This document shows, piece after piece, positions 1 through 12,289 of a DNA stretch of 64,000 bases (the stretch's first letter is position 1; each line of letters starts with the position of its first letter). This DNA is from Lantana camara. Taxonomy: Eukaryota > Streptophyta > Magnoliopsida > Lamiales > Verbenaceae. The notes under the pieces are model-generated. The model saw only the letters and a program-made list of their open reading frames with translations, had not been told where the DNA came from and searched no databases. The stretch is from contig CM074856.1 of NCBI GenBank assembly GCA_037501455.1, forward strand, positions 47,335,001 through 47,399,000, written 5' to 3'. Both the position numbers and the translations under genes were made by a program.

Positions 1-1486
1 CAATACTGTTAATTGTTTGATTTTAGGCTATATGTGAATTTACTCGAAACAAGTAAAATTTTAAGCCTATATATAAGATTGGACACAATGTGTTGTTTGT
101 TGTAGATTAATTATAAGCATGAAGTTGCTCTTGACAAATCCCTAAAATTGATATTTTTAATTATATGATCAATGTGGGATCCTCTTTTCTAATGTGAAAT
201 TTTAGTTACTTGAGTAAAATACTTGTGTCACATTAGCAAGAATCTTTCTCAATATTCCATACTCTTAGATTACTTAAACTTTAGATTCGTGAACCATATT
301 CTCTGACTATGTGTTATTAGCGTAAATTTTTCGGTCACATTTCTTACATTATGAATTAGAAATTTTGCTATACTCTAATGACGACTTTACTCAATATTTT
401 AGTTTTGTTTTCAAGATACTTTTCTTGAGATATAAAGAAAATTGTTTTAAAAGTGATTTTCAAATAGTTGAGTAAGTCATTTCAAATTTTAATTGTGTGG
501 AAGCTATAATGATATTGGAGAAAATGTCAAATTCTATAATTCCGCATTGATAGTAAGAATTTGACTATGAGTTTCACCTTAAATTGTTACCATATATGTC
601 ATGTTTAATTCAAAATGAGTAGATACGATTTACATTCAACATGTACTTTTAGTACCTTGAGAAATTATGTTTGAACTCTTATATTTGGAAACAAAAGGAA
701 GTTCTTGAATTATAACTTGGACATAAATCTTTACCAAATATGAGTAAAATTATTGATTTTTGGGTCAGTATGCAATATTTGAAATTATTTGATCTTGCAT
801 TTTATTTGACTATTGCTTGATCCAAATATCTGTTTGTGTCATATGCATACTACTATGGTTTAAACCTGAAATGACATGATGTTCTAGGTATAACTGGTAA
901 TTTTAAATTTTGATCTCCACTACTCGCTTGATTCTCAATATGTGATAGGAATGTGTGAAAGATATAGTAAACTCTTTTAAGATAAATTTATTATTTATAT
1001 ACTGAGTTCTTTCACTTTGAGATCCTATTCAGCAAGTATCTTAAAATTTATTTGAATAAAGATGTCTTGCATTTATTGATTTTTAGGGGAATGATTGTTA
1101 TTCTGTTATCAAATTGATCCTGGTTCAATTTTAACTGATCTAGATGTGTGGGAGTTCATACCATCATGAACTCATACTAGTGTTTAATTTATCTAGATAT
1201 GTGGGAGTTCTTTCACAATTGTTTCTGTCAAAATTTGATTTCAAAGAAATTATTTAAAAACAGGGTGAATGTGGATATATTAGTTTTTTAATAATATATT
1301 GAAAATTGTGAAAGATAAAAGTTTTTGTTATGGAATAATTGGAACAACCCATGACTTCTGTGAAACGTGATCTTTTCTCAGTCAGTGTTGGTCATTAGCT
1401 AACTGACCAAGTATTTGAGACACTCATATATCAATTATTGGAATGTCTTGCTATTTTAGTGAAATATCTTGAAAATAATAAACTTG

Positions 1487-1537
<51 letters not shown>

Positions 1538-2895
1538 GTTATTATTATTTCACGAGAATCTGAGATAGATCGGTACTTTATATAACCTACATGTGCATAT
1601 TGGTTAGTAGGTTTGAGAAAGAAAATATTTTGAAAGTGAATTTTGGAACATTGATTAATTCACTGTGATTTTTGTAAGTTTTATTTAGTAGAAAAAAAAA
1701 AAAAAAACCACACGTCACAAAATAGGAGACTTATGTTTGGTGATTAACTCTCCTAGTTTCCGTATTGATATGGTTTTGTCTAAATAAGTGGTTTCTTATA
1801 AAGAAACTTGACGAGGATAATTATTTTGGTTGAAAAGACATATTTGATTGGCCTATTGAGGAGCATATTGTTTTCTGGCTTATCTATTTGCTATTGTTGA
1901 TGGGTATCCATAATTTTCACGTAGATATGTGGTGATTATTGAATCAGAGGGAGTACATGTACATCTCTTATGTTTTATGATGATGATATACTACTTGTCA
2001 GTAGTGATAATGTTACTCCATACATGAAACTGATGTGGCCTTATTTTGACATAGCATATTACCTATGCTAGTATGTAAATCTCTTGATATTTTGACAAGA
2101 GAATATGTGAGTGCATCTTACAATGTGCGTATTAGTTTATGTGATTTGTTTATATTCATAATACGAATAAAATATGCATTCTGAATATCTTATGTGCTCA
2201 ATGCGAGACTATTTTTTAACTCATTAATGATTCTTTTATTTGCACATGATTGAGTTGTGTGTCTCGCATGTATATTTATCTTAAGATTGGGTGTTGTTCT
2301 TAAGAAATGTTGGGTATGTCTCATAAACACACCATATTGTATATTGAGCATTGAATGAGACATATATAACTTCCTGAGAAGTAGTTGATTTTTCTTGGGA
2401 TTTCATGTTATTTTAGAAATCCATATCTTACAAGAGAACTATAATTTCCTTTGGGTTTTATATTGCTTCCGAGACCATATATGATAAGGAAATTGGATTT
2501 TCTTAGAATTTCATATTGTGCAGAAATTCGTATCTTACAAGAAAATCGGAGGACTGACAATGAAATAGCAATATTTGGGGTCATATTTTGATGCTATTTC
2601 TTGCTACACCACCACATCTGAATCCATGTCAGTGGAAGTTGCTGGTATTTGTGATTATGGAAGGTCTTGTATCAATAAAGGATGCAATCACCGTCATGAT
2701 CCGATATTTGGTGGCTCTCGTCGGGCCGGATTGTTTAAAGTCTTGTCTATTGTCGTGTTGTTTTTCAAAATCTGTGGCCACAGTCAAAATTTTTGTGTGT
2801 AATTTAGCCCGAGAGTCATTTTGATTAAAATGTGTCATTTTTCTTTTTTTTTTGTTTTGAGTCAAAACTTCAATTAATATTGTCCAGTAGGAGAC
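1..2895 (+). mobile_element. Decayed Copia-like retrotransposon interior
   Basis: This is AT-rich sequence with no long ORF. Around 1965-2020 the plus strand reads LMFYDDDILLVSSDNV, which resembles the YVDDILL core of a Ty1/Copia reverse transcriptase with the Val of YVDD replaced. The stretch runs into an LTR-like block at 2896, preceded by purine-rich GTAGGAGAC, a plausible polypurine tract. Heavy C-to-T and G-to-A decay, as expected for old methylated elements, would explain the lack of ORFs. The rest of the coding region is not recognisable by eye and the 5' end lies outside the window. An (ATT)n microsatellite lies at 1487-1549. Confidence 0.45.
1487..1549. repeat. (ATT)n microsatellite
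   Basis: About 20 ATT units with one interruption (GTT near 1538). It lies inside the decayed Copia-like region. Confidence 0.9.
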
Positions 2896-3385
2896 TGTAA
2901 GAATATTTCTTATTGGACTTCTATTAATTGATGATTGTATTAAAAATAAAACAGGCTAAATAAATAGGTTAATGGGACAAGACTTATCAGGCTTATTGGT
3001 TGACCCACTATTGTTAAAGCCTTGATGTTAGCAGACGTGGTCTGACAGCTGGTGTAGGCCCACTCTAGAAAGCCCGTGATGGGAGGGCTTCAAGGGTTAT
3101 ATTTATTGATGGCTAGGTCCCCTCTCCACTCCACGTTCTGATATTGCTTTCCCATTAAGTTGTCAACTGCCGGTGTAAGAGAAGGAGAGGAAGACCTAGG
3201 CTGAGGTGTTGATTTGGGGATTACGAGAGATCTAGCCAAAGAAGTCGAGCAGATCAAGTGAAATTGCCCAACAAGATCGGTAAATATCAGGTTCAATTCA
3301 ATAGGCGAAAATCAGGTATATCTACACTCTCCGTTATATCGGTTTTCTAAATTCATGGTGTAGATCTTGGCTAAAACTTCTTACA
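2896..3385 (+). repeat. Copia-type LTR (3' LTR of the decayed element)
   Basis: The block begins TGTAAGAA and ends TTCTTACA, so its ends form an 8-bp inverted repeat starting with TG and ending with CA, as LTRs do. It is 490 bp, has a TATA-like ATATTTATTG near 3099-3108, and follows a purine-rich tract. The partner 5' LTR is not in the window, so neither LTR divergence nor a target duplication can be checked. Confidence 0.6.
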
Positions 3386-3442
3386 CTAACATCTTTAGAT
3401 TATTATTAAACCATATGTTTCATAATCAATGACCAAATGATC

Positions 3443-3889
3443 CATGTAGCCTGGCATGAGAAGCTGAGACCAAAATGTAGCCAAGAACAACTTGCCAGCC
3501 GGCAATGTGCATAGCGTAAGAGCATTACTCCGCCATCACCCACCGGCAAGTCATCCTTGGCTGCAATTCTACTCCCTACCCCTTCATGCAAAGTTTTGAT
3601 CTACAGAAGAACGAGAGATATATGGCAAAAGTTGTTTCATAACGAAATATTTAGTGATTTTGTCGTAGATCGAGAGAGAGAAGACCCATGGAGCCTGGCA
3701 TGAGAAGCAGAGACCAAAATGTAGCCAAGAACAACTTGCCGGCCGGCCAATGTGCATCGTGAAAAACATCGCTCCGCCAGCGCCGGCAAGTCATCCTTGG
3801 CTGCAATTTCTACTCTCCACCTCCTCTTGCAAAGCTTTGGTCTGCAGAAGAGACAGATACACAAGGCAAAACTTGTGCCATAACGTAAT
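3443..3889. repeat. Diverged 244-bp tandem direct repeat (two units)
   Basis: Two copies of a roughly 240-bp sequence lie head to tail. Unit 1 (about 3443-3645) and unit 2 (about 3687-3889) both contain CCTGGCATGAGAAG, CAAAATGTAGCCAAGAACAA and GGCAAGTCATCCTTGGCTGC. The corresponding CCTGGCA words start at 3450 and 3694, a spacing of 244. Short ORFs on the minus strand read through both units but match no family I recognise. The second unit is cut at its end by the CACTA transposon at 3890. Confidence 0.8.
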
Positions 3890-4717
3890 CACTACAAAAA
3901 AACAGCCATTTTCAGACGAAATTTTCAGACGAAAATTTGGACCTTTTCGTCTGAAAATTTCATTTTCCGACCAACTTCAGACGAAATTCCGACGAACTCA
4001 AGTTCGACTAAAAACCCCTCGTCCCAGATTTTTTCAGATGAAATTTCCAATGAAAATTCCGACGACAAAAGTTTCCGACGAAAATCCGACCAATTTCAGA
4101 CGAAAAATTATCTCGTCCGAAATTGGTAATTTTCCGGCGAACTTTATTTTCGACGAAATTGCGTCCAAAATATGTCGTTTGAATTTTATTTCCGACCAAA
4201 TTTCCGACGAATTTTCAGACGAACATAATTAATTTTATTATTTTCTCTTATATTTTCAGACGAACTTCCGGTAAATTTTTGACGAAACCCGAATTTCAGA
4301 CGAAATTTCAGACGAACTTTATATTTTTATTTTTTAAATAATATATTTCAGACGAAAGTTCAGACGAATTTTAGACGAAGATTTAAAAAATTCTATTTAT
4401 TTTTTAGACTAATTTCGTCACAAATTTCCAAGCAATTTTTGTCGGAATTTTAATATTATATATATTTTTTTAATTTTTTTTTTTTTTCATATTCAACCTG
4501 CTTTTTCAGTAATTATATATCCAAAAAAATAAAATAAAATAAAAAACTAGAAATGCGACAATAATGTAATACGCGAACAATAAATTATAAATTCAACCTT
4601 GTCCATAAATCCAAAAATATTGTAATAACAAATATAACAATACGAAATCCGATAAAATCTACCGAATTACAAATCAAAAGATATAACATGTTTCGTCATG
4701 CAAAAGAGCAAAAGATT

Positions 4718-5985
4718 CAAGATCTGCCAAATTTTGCACCAAGAGGACCATCATAGTAGAATTCTTCATCTAGGACACCTGGTAACTGCACACCAGTAAT
4801 ATTGGTGCATTCTCCTCCAGCTGCATAAGGTGTCAATTTAGGCAAATGTGCAACCAATCAATATATATTAAAGAAAAAGATGTAATTACGCTAACATGTT
4901 TGGCCTAATTAAACAAACTTCCCCGAAGGTTTGAGAAATTACAAAAAATTCCCTTGGCATACATTGAGGTTTGCTTAGTACATGCTATCATAATCATAAA
5001 TTTATAATCAAATATTGATTAGTAACTGTTTGGGGCATAATGGGGTGTTAAAAAAGAACAGAAATGATTGAACAAGAATTAGTCGATGCTCCTTCTCTTC
5101 TGCCCACTCAACGTTAGATAAATTCTTTTATAGGGAAGTTTTTGTAATTTCTCAAAGTTGGGGGGAAGTATTTGCAATTAGTCCAAACTGATGTAGCTCA
5201 AACTACTTTAGAAAGACCACCTTGTCTAAAAAAAATTAACATGTTAGAGACAACATACATTAAATATTTAATGTGTTTAATAAATCCAAGTGGAGAAGAT
5301 ACAATAAAATCAATAACTATCATGACACAATTTTAAGAATTTGACAGATTTTCAGAGGACATTCTACAAGCCTCAAGTTAACGAATATTCAAATTAAAGG
5401 AAATAAAAACAAGCTTTCAAAATGCTAAACTATATATTTTGAAAATTCCCGAGGAGCCAATTACATACTTCACTTACATCTTAAAACAACAACAACCAAT
5501 TGGTATTTCAATGCAGTTTCAACATCCACATCTCGAGGAACTTGGAATGCTCTAAAATCCCGGGTATGAGGAAACTTTTCAATTACCTAGCACCATGGAA
5601 AACAGATTAAACTTACTGAAATCTCCTACAATACCTACCAAACATCATAAGGAAGAAAGTGATTATATTTGACAAGAAAAGCATCTCACATGTTCAGGAA
5701 TGCACAAGAATCTTAGAAGAACACTGTTGTCCTCCTCAGCTTTGCCCGAACAAATGTCTTCCCAGATCTGAGGATGCACAAGATCATATGTTATCCAAAT
5801 GAGGTTCCTAAGCAATATCCAAAAAGAAATCAAAGCAATTTGAAAAAGATTGACATTTAACTTTCTACATATAAATATTCTACTTGCCAATAAATAAAAA
5901 TAATGAAATTGAAATACTTAGGAGCTTACCTATAAGGTTGGCAGCCATCATTATCCACAGCAAGAGCTATAACAGTTTTTGTACA
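4718..5985 (-). pseudogene. Unidentified spliced gene fragment inside the CACTA element
   Basis: Several minus-strand blocks join in frame across GT-AG borders. A block ending at 5930 reads TVIALAVDNDGCQPYR and has donor GTAAGC. It joins a block at about 5705-5811 reading NLIWITYDLVHPQIW then EDICSGKAEEDNSVLLRFL, whose donor is GTGAGA. That joins a block at about 5485-5585 reading VIEKFPHTRDFRAFQVPRD and DVETALKYQ. A last exon at 4720-4830 reads [19 protein letters not shown] and stops soon after. I do not recognise the family and it shows no transposase motif. It may be a host gene captured by the element or an unfamiliar transposon gene. The 5' end is undefined; a GC-rich stretch at 6890-7400 could be the start of the same unit. 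Confidence 0.5.
4900..5186. mobile_element. MITE-like element with about 50-bp imperfect TIRs
   Basis: The left arm contains AAACTTCCCC then TTTGAGAAATTACAAAAA, and the right arm carries the inverse (TTTTTGTAATTTCTCAAA near 5140-5156, then GGGGGAAGTA and CAATTAGTCC). The unit is about 290 bp and nested in the CACTA element. Pieces of similar sequence occur in the HMA first intron (about 20085-20105) and in the P450 intron (about 40480-40740). Confidence 0.6.
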
Positions 5986-6859
5986 TAAAGAAACTATTTC
6001 GATGAAGGAGAGACACAAGACTTCAATATAACCATTTCTGTACATTCAACAAAAAAGAAATTACTTCAGTGGAGGAGAGACATAAGACTTCAACATAACT
6101 GTTTCTGTACATTCAATTTACAAAAAAGGGGAAGTCAGCAATGTTGCTGCACTAATGGCGTAGACAATGGTGGCTTTAATTCAAGCTGTCACGAATTCGG
6201 TTTGTACATTTCCCACTCTTAAGCGTGTTAAACTCATCCGGAACACCTAAATCCACTACTAAACACTGCCTACGATATTCCCAAACATATAAGGCACATA
6301 ATCAACAAATAATTCAAGTATTAACCAACCAAACCACGAAGACTAATCAAGCCCATTCCAGGCCCCATTTTAAGACTAATTCAAGATCACTACTTCAAGA
6401 AATTGTTTTGCTTTCAACATGGAAATTAGTTTTGAACAAAAGTGTCTATAAATCCAAACAAAGCCGTCATTTATAACCATAAAGATCATTATCCCAACAA
6501 GGATTACTAAGAAGTAAGATCACCACATCTCCAATCTTAAACCATAAGTTGAGCAAGAACTTAAGAAAGCCTGATTTTCCTTTCTTTTAGCATAATTTGA
6601 TCATTGTTGAGCACACGAGTTTCACCCATAACAATCATCAAACATCAAATTGAGCAGCAATTCGAAAGAGTCTGCATAGTTAACTCATCTCAATACCAAT
6701 CATACATGTATCAATTAACTAATAATTCAATTAAGAAATACACAAATCATAATCTAATTTGTAAAGGTACCAATTTCAACAATTTCACAGAAAGTTTACA
6801 AAGGCTCATTCATTTCAATCAATATTCAATTACATACGCACAATTGCAACAAATTTCAG

Positions 6860-7440
6860 ATTTAAATATACAAAATGGGAAAAAGAAAAAAGGTTTTTAC
6901 CAAAAGCTTGAAATCGGAAGGGGCAGACTCGGTTGGAGCTCAACGGAGGGAGAAGGTGAAGTCATTGTTGCGTTGGAAGAGTGAAAAGGGGGAATGCACA
7001 ACAACTGGAGCTAGAGCAGCGATCAAGGGTGAATATTGGCGAGTGACTGGCGTACAGTGGTGGCGATGGCTCGCAGGTGGTGGTTCGCCGGTGATGGTGA
7101 GAAAGATAGTGGGTGACAGTGGCAATAAACGAGGTTGCAAGTAGTGGCGGCAGTCGGGGCGGACGATGGTGACCTTGGAGTGGCGGAATAGAGGTTGGCA
7201 GCTGCGTCTCCTCCTATTCTTGCGTCGGTCCGAGAGGGGTGAAAAGGAAAGAGAACAAAGGCAGTGATGGTGTACGGGTTGGAGGCCGAAGGTACAATGG
7301 AGGGCGGCGTGTGGTGGTCCGGCGTGGCAATGGTGGTGCACCACCTCGTTTGTGCCGAAAGGGAAGAGAAAAATGGAATGGGAAGAAGGCAGCTAGGGTT
7401 TACCTTCTATTTAGGAAATTGGGAGAAGATGAATGATATG
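6860..7440. other. GC-rich low-complexity stretch inside the CACTA element
   Basis: This segment is much richer in G and C than the rest of the element. It can be read in several frames on both strands (up to 134 aa on the minus strand, 6940-7344) as Arg/His/Pro/Gly-rich, low-complexity peptides. None resembles a known protein. The base composition suggests captured host DNA, possibly the 5' part of the gene whose exons lie at 4718-5985. Confidence 0.35.
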
Positions 7441-7483
7441 TTTAATTTTGGGATGGAAAAGATATGAGAGTGATTCATTTGGC

Positions 7484-7769
7484 GGGGAATTCCCGAAAAC
7501 TCCCCAAATGATAAGCCCAATTCCTTTTAGCTCCCCATTTTAAAAAATGATGTATTAAAACTCAAGAATCGCGTATCTAAAACCTCAAATGATGTATTTG
7601 AAATACAAGGAAAAAATCATGTATCTAAATCCCAGAATCATGTATCCAAATCCCAGAATTGCGTATCTAAATCCTAGAATCGCGTATCTAAAACCCCAAA
7701 TGATGTATTTGAAAATGGGAAGCTAAAAGGAAGTTTTTAAACCCATGGGGAGTTTTAAGGAATTGCCCC
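7484..7769. mobile_element. Small TIR element (MITE), nested in CACTA
   Basis: The ends are inverted relative to each other: GGGGAATTCCCGAAAACTCC on the left, and a right end whose inverse reads GGGGCAATTCC then TTAAAACTCCCC. Inner arms share TTCCTTTTAGCTCCCCATTTT-like sequence. The middle is a short repeat of ATCCCAGAATCGCGTATCTA-like units (7560-7700). The fold-back element at 36523-36915 shares the CCTTTTAG.TCCCC arms and the GAATC-CGTAT core, so the two probably belong to one family. Confidence 0.65.
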
Positions 7770-8940
7770 TTAATTTGGAGGGAGAATGAAATATTTTAAG
7801 TAGGAACAAAGTTAATTTTAGGGGAAAATTGAAAATTTTTAATAGATTATAATTTATATGTATATATCGTTTAATCTACTTATAAATTATATTATTTAAT
7901 ATATTTATAATTGCATATTATATATTTTGATATAATTTATATTTATATATTATATTATTTATTAAAGTGATAAATATAATTATCTCATTTAATAAATGTA
8001 TATATATTATATTATTAATGAGGAAGATATATGTTATACTATTTAATAGTTTTATATTTACCTAGATATTATATCATTTAATATAACTTAATTATATAAA
8101 ATAGTATTTAATAGAAATATATATATATATCATATGCTATAATAATATTATACTATTATTGATAATGTAATAATGATAAGTATTAAACCAATATATATAT
8201 TACTATATCATATGCTATAATAATATTATACTATTATTGATAATGTAATAATGATAAGTATTAAACCATTATATATATATATATATATATATTAATTAGC
8301 ATAATGATGACTATATATTTATTAATATTATAATATAAAGTTATTTACATTAATATAAAGTAATTTACATTTATAATATATATAACTTATAGCTATCTAT
8401 AGTATTCGATATATAGTTATCTATAGTATTCGATATTATTATATCATATGATATATAATAATCGTAAATGTAAATATTTTTATATTATTTATTTAATAGA
8501 TATATAGTTCTATTATTCATTTAACAGACTTATGACTTTGTATTATATTATTTTAATAGATCACTAATAGTTATTGTATTATGTCGATCACTTGGAAAGT
8601 ACATTTACGCATCTTAAATAATACCACATCTTATGTTACTAACTCAAATTATTGTACATATCATATAATATCAAAGCATTATATAAGTATACCATCATAA
8701 TGATTTATAATGTATATTATATCTTACGAAACATAACCTTTAATTAAACTTCATTACATAGATTTCAGTAATTACAATAGTACGTATGTTGAACAAAAAA
8801 AAAAAGAAAAATTACAATACTATATTAATAATTAATTAATATGTCACGATATATAAGTAATTATAATTAATTAATTAATTTTCACCTTCAAATTACATAT
8901 TATAACGTTTATTATCATTTTTATTGAAAACTTATATTAC
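7770..8940. other. Very AT-rich segment with a 78-bp tandem duplication
   Basis: This part of the CACTA interior is almost entirely A and T and has no coding potential. A unit of about 78 bp containing CATATGCTATAATAATATTA and GATAATGTAATAATGATAAG is present twice in a row (about 8131-8190 and 8209-8268). Confidence 0.7.
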
Positions 8941-9487
8941 ATTATTGAGACAAATTTTTGGCGAAGAAATCTTTTTTTCTCTTCAGACGAACCTTAGACG
9001 AAATTTCGTCTGAGTTTCACAAAAATAATTTTCAAAATTATTCAGACGAAATAAGTTTGCCAGAAAAGTTCATCTGAAAAGCTTTTTTTTTTTTTGTAGT
9101 GATGATTTCAGACGAACTTTTTCGTCTGAGTTTCGTCACAGTTTTAGAACAATTTCAGACCAACTTTTTCGTCGGTGTTTCGTCTGAAATCTCAGACGAA
9201 TTTCAGACCACTTCGTCTGACTAATAATTTATGAAATTAATTTTACATTTTCAGACGAACTTTCGTCGCAAAAGTTCGTCTGAATTATAAAATATAATTA
9301 TTTTTTAAATTAAAATTTTAGTTGGACGGAATTTCGTCGAAATTTCATCGGAAATTTTGAATCATATGACAAAAGTAAAATTTACTTACTTTCGTCGGAA
9401 TTTAGTCGGACTTTCGTCGGAAATTTTCAGACGAAAATTTTTCGTCGGAAAAGTTCGTCTGAAAATGGCTGTTTTTTTGTAGTGAAT

Positions 9488-10470
9488 GTTTAGTGAATTA
9501 GTCGTGCATGATTTGTGGCCTATAAATAGGCACAAAAAAGTGAAGCGAATCATACAGAATATCAATTGATAGGCATGCATGTGACTCAGACCAAAAATAA
9601 AAAAAGATGTATATTAGAATTTTCCCAGTGAGAGATTATTTTGACAGTTTGTGTGGCCTGAAAATATTCTGTCCGGTCAACTTTTTAAAGATGCACCGCT
9701 TTCCAAATTCTGATTCTTATTACATATTATGATTTTCAAAAATATCCGAAACTTTCCAATAATGGACAACCCAACTTTCTGCTCACAGCGACCGCCCCTG
9801 GGGAGGCTCGACACGTACAAATTCAGATCCCAATCATTGCAGGAATAATATATAATCTTTATTAATTATCGACTTGTGCACTTAACGTTATAAACTTATA
9901 ATAGAGGTTTTTTAATATGTAATTGTTAAGAGTAAAGAGAATAAGACACCATGCTGGTTTAGCTCCAACCCCCACAAAATGATATAGAAAAATATATCTA
10001 TACGATCGTTAATTAATCTTGTTGTACCCAAACAAAAATAGAAAAAAAAAAAATGAAGTACGTTCATCATCTTTGTTATAATTGTATATATTAATATTTT
10101 TTGAACTTTTTTTCAAGTTAGAATTATATCAAACTGGTATTTTGGAATTAGAGGTTACTAATTAATATAAGTGTAAAATAGCAATTTTCATAATTTTATG
10201 TATTTATGTGGATATTGGTGTAGTGGGAATAGAATAAACCTGCTTTCTACATCTTTTTGGGGAATAAATGTATTGGCAAAAGAGCGAAACAATAGGAAAG
10301 AGAAGGTGGGATTTGGATATTGGAATGGTAACAAAAATGAGAAGGATGGGCAAAAGATAATGGTTCCTATTGTTTGGACTGTATTCAAAGAATGGGCTCT
10401 TCAGCTCTCCAGAAGCCGGATATGCTTCTTCAGAAATGTATCTATCTTCGCATCAACTTGTGTGCGCAAG
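9488..10470. other. Intergenic, no gene recognised
   Basis: This is AT-rich sequence to the right of the CACTA element. Short ORFs on both strands around 10190-10600 (up to 92 aa) have no recognisable domain and overlap each other. I see no supported feature. Confidence 0.4.
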
Positions 10471-10475
10471 AGATA

Positions 10476-10620
10476 GAGCCGATAGTTTAGTGGTAGATAT
10501 CTGTACTTATAAATAATCAGGTCACATGTTTGAATTTCATTGAAAATAGTTGAAGAATCAGCATTGATCCTAAACATTACGTTGCTGCAAGAGGACACTT
10601 CATGACTCCATCTCCTATTA
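10476..10620 (+). mobile_element. Candidate tRNA-derived SINE
   Basis: A TAGTTTAGTGG box at 10483-10493 matches the polymerase III A box. About 40 bp downstream, ATGTTTGAATTTC (about 10526-10538) is a degenerate B box. Order and spacing fit the head of a plant SINE. The tail and target duplications are not clear. Confidence 0.4.
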
Positions 10621-10927
10621 ATTGTTTGTTTATGATGAATTAGGATAAAAATTACAAAATTCTTAATATCCCCAACCCCTACCGATGATACTGTATTGTC
10701 AAGTATTCAAATATGAGACGTCTGGTTAAGTAAGAATATTGTCGCACCAATAAATTACGCTTACAAATAGTTTACTTGGATATATTGGGAGCTTGAGCTA
10801 TATTACTTAGTTAGTATATTGGAAAATAGTGTTTACTTCATTATGGAGTTGAGTCTCAATTAACCCCATAAGCCTAATGTTGTAGGTGGGACCGATCGTG
10901 CATTTTAACAAGTTCAAAATATTGTTG

Positions 10928-11346
10928 GAAGGCGTTTGGTAGTGATATTAGGCTAAGTAGATATTAGAAACTACCCCTAATTTTGTGTTTGGTATTGTTT
11001 ATTAACTGAAATGGGCCAGATATCAGGCCCGGCCAAGCCTGGTACTGTACACGAATTAACCTTCCTAGCTACTTCAACTGTGACACTGTAGACCTTTTCA
11101 CTTTCCATTCTGTATCCCTTCGTACATGTGCATCAACACAATTTTAAGGGTAAAATTGAAAATTGAATTTTAATCGAACTTAATTTGTCATACCAAACAT
11201 TAAATTATGAAAATAGTATTAAGATATATTAATGGCAATCTCCAATACCAAACGCTATATTAATTTATTGAATACAATTTAATATCACTTAAAAAGCCCA
11301 AATAAAATTAAGTTAAATTAAGTCAAAATACGTACCAAACGCCTTC
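10928..11346. mobile_element. MITE with GAAGGCGTTTGGTA ends
   Basis: The 14-bp terminal inverted repeat GAAGGCGTTTGGTA is perfect at both ends (10928-10941 and 11333-11346). The element is 419 bp, has no coding capacity, and is flanked by TTG on both sides (10925-10927, 11347-11349), a possible 3-bp target duplication. Terminal sequence and size suggest a Tourist (PIF/Harbinger)-like or hAT-like MITE; the superfamily is not settled. Confidence 0.6.
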
Positions 11347-11349
11347 TTG

Positions 11350-11715
11350 TAATATTACCCATTCTCTTCGGGCCAAGTTAAATGACTTTTTTATCCATAT
11401 TTCCTTTGCCTCACTCATCCTCCTCCTAAATAGTCTCTGCAGTCTGCACCCAAAGGGAGAGATGTTGGTGATTTTCTAAATTTGATGTTTTTTTTTTTTG
11501 TCTAGTACAAATTTACTGTACTTTAATTTTTTAAATTTAGTGTTTATCATGTATTTTTTTTTTAAAAAATTTTTATGAAGCCGATTTTCTGAAAAGCGGA
11601 TTCATCACTTTTTTTTTCCCTTCAAATTTTTGATGAAACCTCTTTTATGAAAAGCGGCTTCATTTAAAAACTCAATATCACTTGAGATAAATAGGATAAA
11701 TTAAAAAATATGAAA

Positions 11716-11769
<54 letters not shown>

Positions 11770-12094
11770 CAAAAGATTAGGTATATGATATAGTAAGAGT
11801 CCAAAATTTCTTATGTGCTTACGCGTGTTTGAAAAGAAGAAAGAGATAAAAAAACACATTTTTTATCAAAAAAAATTATTCTTGGGTCTAACAAAAAATA
11901 CACAATTTTTGCTCACAAACTATATGTGATGGCTGTAACACAATTTACAAATAATAAAAAATGACATAATTTGTTTCTAATCAAAAATGAAAAAAAAAAA
12001 AATTCCAATTTTTGTTCGTAAATCAAATCTCATGGATTTAACACAATTTTATAAACAATAAAACAGAAAAAAAGTAAAAAGTCCCAACTAAATA
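11350..12094. other. AT-rich intergenic DNA with (TA)n
   Basis: No gene is seen. There is a (TA)n run at about 11724-11767. Two diverged copies of an approximately 110-bp AT-rich sequence (around 11865-11960 and 11980-12065) each contain CAATTTTTG.TC, a variant of AAATCAAATCTCATGG or AAACTATATGTGATGG, and AACACAATTT. The Copia coding sequence begins abruptly near 12095. Confidence 0.55.
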
Positions 12095-12289
12095 ACACCG
12101 CCACCGGAAACTGATGAAACATATCAATCGTGGAAGCAACGCGATCTCCAAGTATTTGGATGGATTACTCAGGCCATCGACCCATCTCTGGTAACCCAAT
12201 TTATTCATTATCCCACCGCCAAAGATCTATGGAAAGGATTATCGATCACTTACCAATCGGGGGAAGATAGCTTACAGATTTTTGATTTA

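Larger units (their letters stand above)
3890..9484. mobile_element. CACTA (En/Spm-type) DNA transposon, complete ends
   Basis: The left end starts CACTACAAAAAAACAGCC and the right end is its exact inverse; the terminal inverted repeat is 31 bp and perfect (3890-3920 and 9454-9484). The element is flanked by the 3-bp target duplication AAT (3887-3889 and 9485-9487), typical of CACTA elements. Both subterminal regions (3900-4440 and about 8980-9480) are packed with TTCAGACGAA/TTCGTCTGAA repeats in both orientations, the usual transposase-binding arrangement. No TNP2-type transposase ORF is visible, so it appears non-autonomous. The interior carries spliced exon-like blocks on the minus strand, two nested MITE-like units and a very AT-rich segment. 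Confidence 0.93.

Noticed and set aside
3750..4232. 160-aa plus-strand ORF
   Set aside because: It reads through the CACTA subterminal TTCAGACGAA repeats; the Phe/Arg-rich peptide is an artefact of the repeat.
6940..7344. 134-aa His/Arg/Pro-rich minus-strand ORF
   Set aside because: Low complexity, overlaps ORFs in several other frames, and shows no domain; kept only as a GC-rich segment.
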